Assembly: GCA_900319655.1 (NCBI GenBank)
Contig: ONPH01000063.1
Coordinates: 1-8,257, forward strand
From: an uncultured Eubacteriales bacterium
GTDB lineage: Bacteria > Bacillota > Clostridia > Oscillospirales > Acutalibacteraceae
DNA length: 8,257 nt
Direction of reading: 5' to 3'
Of the stretch, positions 6,297-8,257 are shown piece by piece. The notes under the pieces were generated by a model, which worked only from the letters and a program-made list of their open reading frames with translations, did not search any database and was not told where the DNA came from. Position numbers and translations under genes: made by a program. Numbering within the stretch: position 1 is the first letter of the stretch; every line of letters starts with the position of its first letter.

Positions 6297-6379
6297 GTTT
6301 GGCATTCCCCGAAAGTAAGGGGGCAGCCATATTGTTAATTTCAAAAATATTCAGCATAAGTGTGCAATAACACTTAATA

Positions 6380-6408
6380 ATTATATCATATTTGTACAGA
6401 ATTAACAA
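6380..6408 (-). promoter_or_regulatory. Extended -10 promoter of the EF-G-like gene
   Basis: Read on the - strand, TTGTTA (6408-6403, 4/6) is 17 bases from a perfect TATAAT (6385-6380) preceded by TG and one base (TGATATAAT), an extended -10. Transcription should begin near 6373, giving a leader of about 94 bases before the TTG at 6279. The leader begins with a 6-bp hairpin (AAGTGT/ACACTT, 6358-6375). Confidence 0.7.
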
Positions 6409-6423
6409 CAATTTAAACGCAAA

Positions 6424-6466
6424 ATAAAAAAATTCACCCTTTGCCCAATATGGACAAGGGTGAATT
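6424..6466 (-). terminator. Intrinsic terminator of ilvD
   Basis: An 11-bp perfect stem (AATTCACCCTT, 6431-6441, with AAGGGTGAATT, 6456-6466) has a 14-base loop. Read on the - strand, T5-A-T4 follows directly, at 6430-6421. It lies 90 bases downstream of the ilvD stop and just before the promoter of the EF-G-like gene, so it separates the two transcripts. Confidence 0.85.
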
Positions 6467-6500
6467 GTGCAATTTGCTTTATTTGCGAAATTATCGGCTT

Positions 6501-6538
6501 ATAATGCACAAATTTTATCATTGGTTTTTGTGCATTAT
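6501..6538 (-). repeat. 12-bp inverted repeat just after ilvD
   Basis: ATAATGCACAAA (6501-6512) pairs perfectly with TTTGTGCATTAT (6527-6538) around a 14-base loop. It begins 18 bases after the ilvD stop. No T-run follows on either strand, so it is not a standard terminator. It could be an mRNA 3'-end stabiliser or a protein-binding palindrome. The 6412-6556 gap holds this, the terminator and nothing else I can recognise. Confidence 0.7.
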
Positions 6539-6556
6539 CACCTTAAAGCGTTTTAC

Positions 6557-8218
6557 TTACTTAGAAAGTACCGCGCCCTGTGCGCCTGACGAAACGAGCT
6601 TTTGATAACGCGCGAGGTAGCCTGTGGTAATCTTAGGCTCTCTGGGCTGCCATTTTGCCTTACGCGCGGCAAGCTCCTCGTCGCTGAGCTTAACGTTGAT
6701 TGTGTTGGCAGGAATATCAATCTCGATGATGTCGCCTTCCTCAATCAGCGCAATCGGGCCGCCTACAGCCGCCTCGGGAGATACGTGGCCGATAGAAGCG
6801 CCTCTTGTAGCGCCCGAGAAACGTCCGTCGGTAATCAGCGCAACGCTGCTGCCGAGACCGCTGCCCATAATCGCAGAGGTGGGGTTGAGCATTTCTCTCA
6901 TACCCGGACCTCCCTTGGGGCCTTCGTAACGGATAACAACAACATCGCCCTCGTTGATAAGACCGCCGTTGATTGCCGCCATAGCGTCCTCCTCACAGTC
7001 ATAAACCCTTGCAGGGCCCGAATGCCTGAGCATTTCGGGAGCGACAGCCGAGCGCTTAACAACACAGCTGTCGGGAGCGAGGTTGCCCCTGAGCACGGCG
7101 ATGCCGCCTGTGGGGCTGTAGGGATTGTCAACGGTTCTGATAATCTCGGGATTGCGGTTTACAACGCCCTCAATATTCTCCGCAACGGTCTTGCCGGTGC
7201 AGGTGATAAGGTCGGTTTTGAGCAGACCGAGCTTGTTGATCTCGTTCATAACGGCGTAAATGCCGCCTGCCTCGTTGAGGTCCTCCATATATGTTCTGCC
7301 TGCCGGAGCAAGGTGGCAGAGGTTGGGTGTATGCGCGCTGATTTCGTTTGCGATGTCAAGGTTGAGGTCGATTCCGCACTCGTGAGCGATGGCAGGGAGG
7401 TGGAGCATTGAGTTTGTGCTGCAGCCGAGAGCCATATCCATTGTAAGTGCGTTGCGGAAAGCGTCCTCTGTCATAATGTCGCGCGGCTTGATATCCTTTT
7501 CAAGCAGCTCCATAATCTTCATACCTGCGCGCTTAGCAAGCTGAATACGCTCGGAATAAACAGCAGGGATTGTGCCGTTGCCGCGAAGTCCCATACCGAG
7601 AACCTCGGTAAGGCAGTTCATCGAGTTTGCGGTGTACATACCCGAGCATGAGCCGCAGGTCGGGCAAACCTTGTTTTCGTACTCCATAAGCTCGTCAAAG
7701 GTGATTTTGCCGGAGTTGTAAGAGCCTACAGCCTCAAACATACTGCTCAGGCTGGTCTTTTGACCGCCCACTCTGCCTGCAAGCATTGGGCCGCCGCTGA
7801 CAAAGATACAGGGAATATTAAGCCTTGCCGCCGCCATAAGAAGTCCGGGAACGTTCTTGTCACAGTTGGGAACCATAACAAGCGCGTCAAAGGCGTGCGC
7901 AAGAGCCATACACTCGGTAGAATCCGCGATAAGGTCGCGGGTAACGAGCGAGTACTTCATACCCTGATGTCCCATGGCGATACCGTCGCAAACGGCGATA
8001 GCAGGGAATACAACGGGGTTGCCGCCTGCCATTGCAACGCCTGTCTTAACGGCGTTAACGATTTTGTCTATGTTCATATGACCGGGTACAATCTCGTTAT
8101 AAGAGCTTACAATACCGATAAGCGGCTTGCCCAGCTCCTCGTCCGTCATACCCAGCGCGTGCAAAAGGGAGCGCTGAGGGGCGCATTGTGTGCCCTTCCT
8201 TACTGCGTCACTAATCAT
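6557..8218 (-). CDS. ilvD: Dihydroxy-acid dehydratase
   Basis: IlvD converts 2,3-dihydroxy-isovalerate and -methylvalerate into 2-oxo acids, the third step in valine and isoleucine synthesis and, through valine's precursor, leucine. At 553 residues it has the family's usual length. Visible motifs are [11 protein letters not shown] (77-87), NCDKNVPG (118-125, with the Fe-S Cys119 and the Mg/carbamylated-Lys pair D120-K121), [16 protein letters not shown] (185-200) and [10 protein letters not shown] (464-473, catalytic Ser468). The segment [10 protein letters not shown] (41-50) has Gly where [2Fe-2S] enzymes have a cluster Cys. This fits the oxygen-labile [4Fe-4S] type like E. coli IlvD and an anaerobic host; the cluster assignment is inference. 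The ATG at 8218 is chosen because AAAGGA ends 9 bases upstream. A TTG at 8236 would place that site inside the gene. Its promoter, attenuator or upstream ilv/leu partners lie beyond the right edge. Confidence 0.95.
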   Translation of the reverse strand: MISDAVRKGTQCAPQRSLLHALGMTDEELGKPLIGIVSSYNEIVPGHMNIDKIVNAVKTGVAMAGGNPVVFPAIAVCDGIAMGHQGMKYSLVTRDLIADSTECMALAHAFDALVMVPNCDKNVPGLLMAAARLNIPCIFVSGGPMLAGRVGGQKTSLSSMFEAVGSYNSGKITFDELMEYENKVCPTCGSCSGMYTANSMNCLTEVLGMGLRGNGTIPAVYSERIQLAKRAGMKIMELLEKDIKPRDIMTEDAFRNALTMDMALGCSTNSMLHLPAIAHECGIDLNLDIANEISAHTPNLCHLAPAGRTYMEDLNEAGGIYAVMNEINKLGLLKTDLITCTGKTVAENIEGVVNRNPEIIRTVDNPYSPTGGIAVLRGNLAPDSCVVKRSAVAPEMLRHSGPARVYDCEEDAMAAINGGLINEGDVVVIRYEGPKGGPGMREMLNPTSAIMGSGLGSSVALITDGRFSGATRGASIGHVSPEAAVGGPIALIEEGDIIEIDIPANTINVKLSDEELAARKAKWQPREPKITTGYLARYQKLVSSGAQGAVLSK

Positions 8219-8227
8219 TATAATCAA

Positions 8228-8233
8228 TCCTTT
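8228..8233 (-). promoter_or_regulatory. Ribosome binding site fixing the ilvD start
   Basis: AAAGGA on the - strand lies 9 bases before the ATG at 8218. It selects this ATG (protein starting [11 protein letters not shown], as in the family) over the in-frame TTG at 8236. Confidence 0.75.
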
Positions 8234-8257
8234 CAATTATTATTTTACTTCGTCATA

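Noticed and set aside
6280..6411. N-terminal extension of the EF-G-like protein (44 extra residues)
   Set aside because: No Shine-Dalgarno at any upstream start, the mapped promoter puts transcription start inside it, and the extension does not resemble EF-G; the TTG at 6279 fits better.
6602..7411. Long open frame (269 codons) on the + strand opposite ilvD
   Set aside because: It lies wholly antisense to a strongly conserved enzyme, has no ribosome site I can see and its translation resembles no family; it is a by-product of codon bias.
8240..8257. Possible last codons of an upstream gene on the - strand (YDEVK then stop)
   Set aside because: The spacing to ilvD (21 bases) would suit an operon, but five codons at the window edge are too few to support a gene.
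1..8257. Mobile elements, CRISPR arrays, tRNA or rRNA genes, toxin-antitoxin or phage-defence genes
   Set aside because: I looked on both strands and found no transposase motifs, regularly spaced repeats, cloverleaf-type sequences or defence domains.

Overview
The window looks like chromosome of an anaerobic, polysaccharide-degrading Firmicute of the Ruminococcus/Oscillospiraceae type. The main reasons are two secreted proteins with C-terminal dockerin modules, one of them an AmyE-like alpha-amylase (the arrangement known from starch-degrading 'amylosomes' of Ruminococcus bromii-like bacteria), AGGAGG-type ribosome binding sites, AT-rich intergenic DNA with sigma-A-like promoters, and a dihydroxyacid dehydratase of the oxygen-labile type. 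The species assignment is inference; no rRNA gene is present.

Left half, + strand. The 3' end of a GH13 alpha-amylase-dockerin gene (1-783) enters from the left edge and stops at a hairpin terminator. An extended -10 promoter then starts a unit containing alr (alanine racemase, 984-2146) and, 22 bases later, a sugar-transfer-associated ATP-grasp gene (2169-3197). A small secreted dockerin protein of unknown function (3259-4119) follows 61 bases later, perhaps from its own promoter, and ends at a strong stem-loop terminator. The alr gene is broken as written: a 44-base imperfect tandem duplication lies exactly over the catalytic-lysine motif, shifts the frame, and its second copy reads Gln instead of the PLP-binding Lys. 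Removing 44 bases restores a normal-length racemase, so this is either a real lesion or an assembly error.

Right half, - strand. An EF-G-like translational GTPase (fusA2 type, 4204-6279, TTG start) converges on the dockerin gene and shares the intergenic terminator region. It has a clear extended -10 promoter and a structured leader of about 95 bases. Its guanine-specificity motif is degenerate (N-G-L-C in place of N-K-x-D). Next comes ilvD (dihydroxyacid dehydratase, valine/isoleucine/leucine synthesis, 6557-8218), followed by two hairpins, the distal one an intrinsic terminator. Its upstream region is cut by the right edge.

Functionally, the left side combines extracellular starch degradation with a possible amino-acid/cell-envelope unit (a racemase plus an ATP-grasp ligase). 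The right side holds housekeeping translation and branched-chain amino-acid genes. I see no mobile element, tRNA, rRNA or CRISPR array. The points most worth following up are the alr duplication, the uncharacterised dockerin protein with its degenerate dockerin, and the altered G4 motif of the EF-G-like protein.
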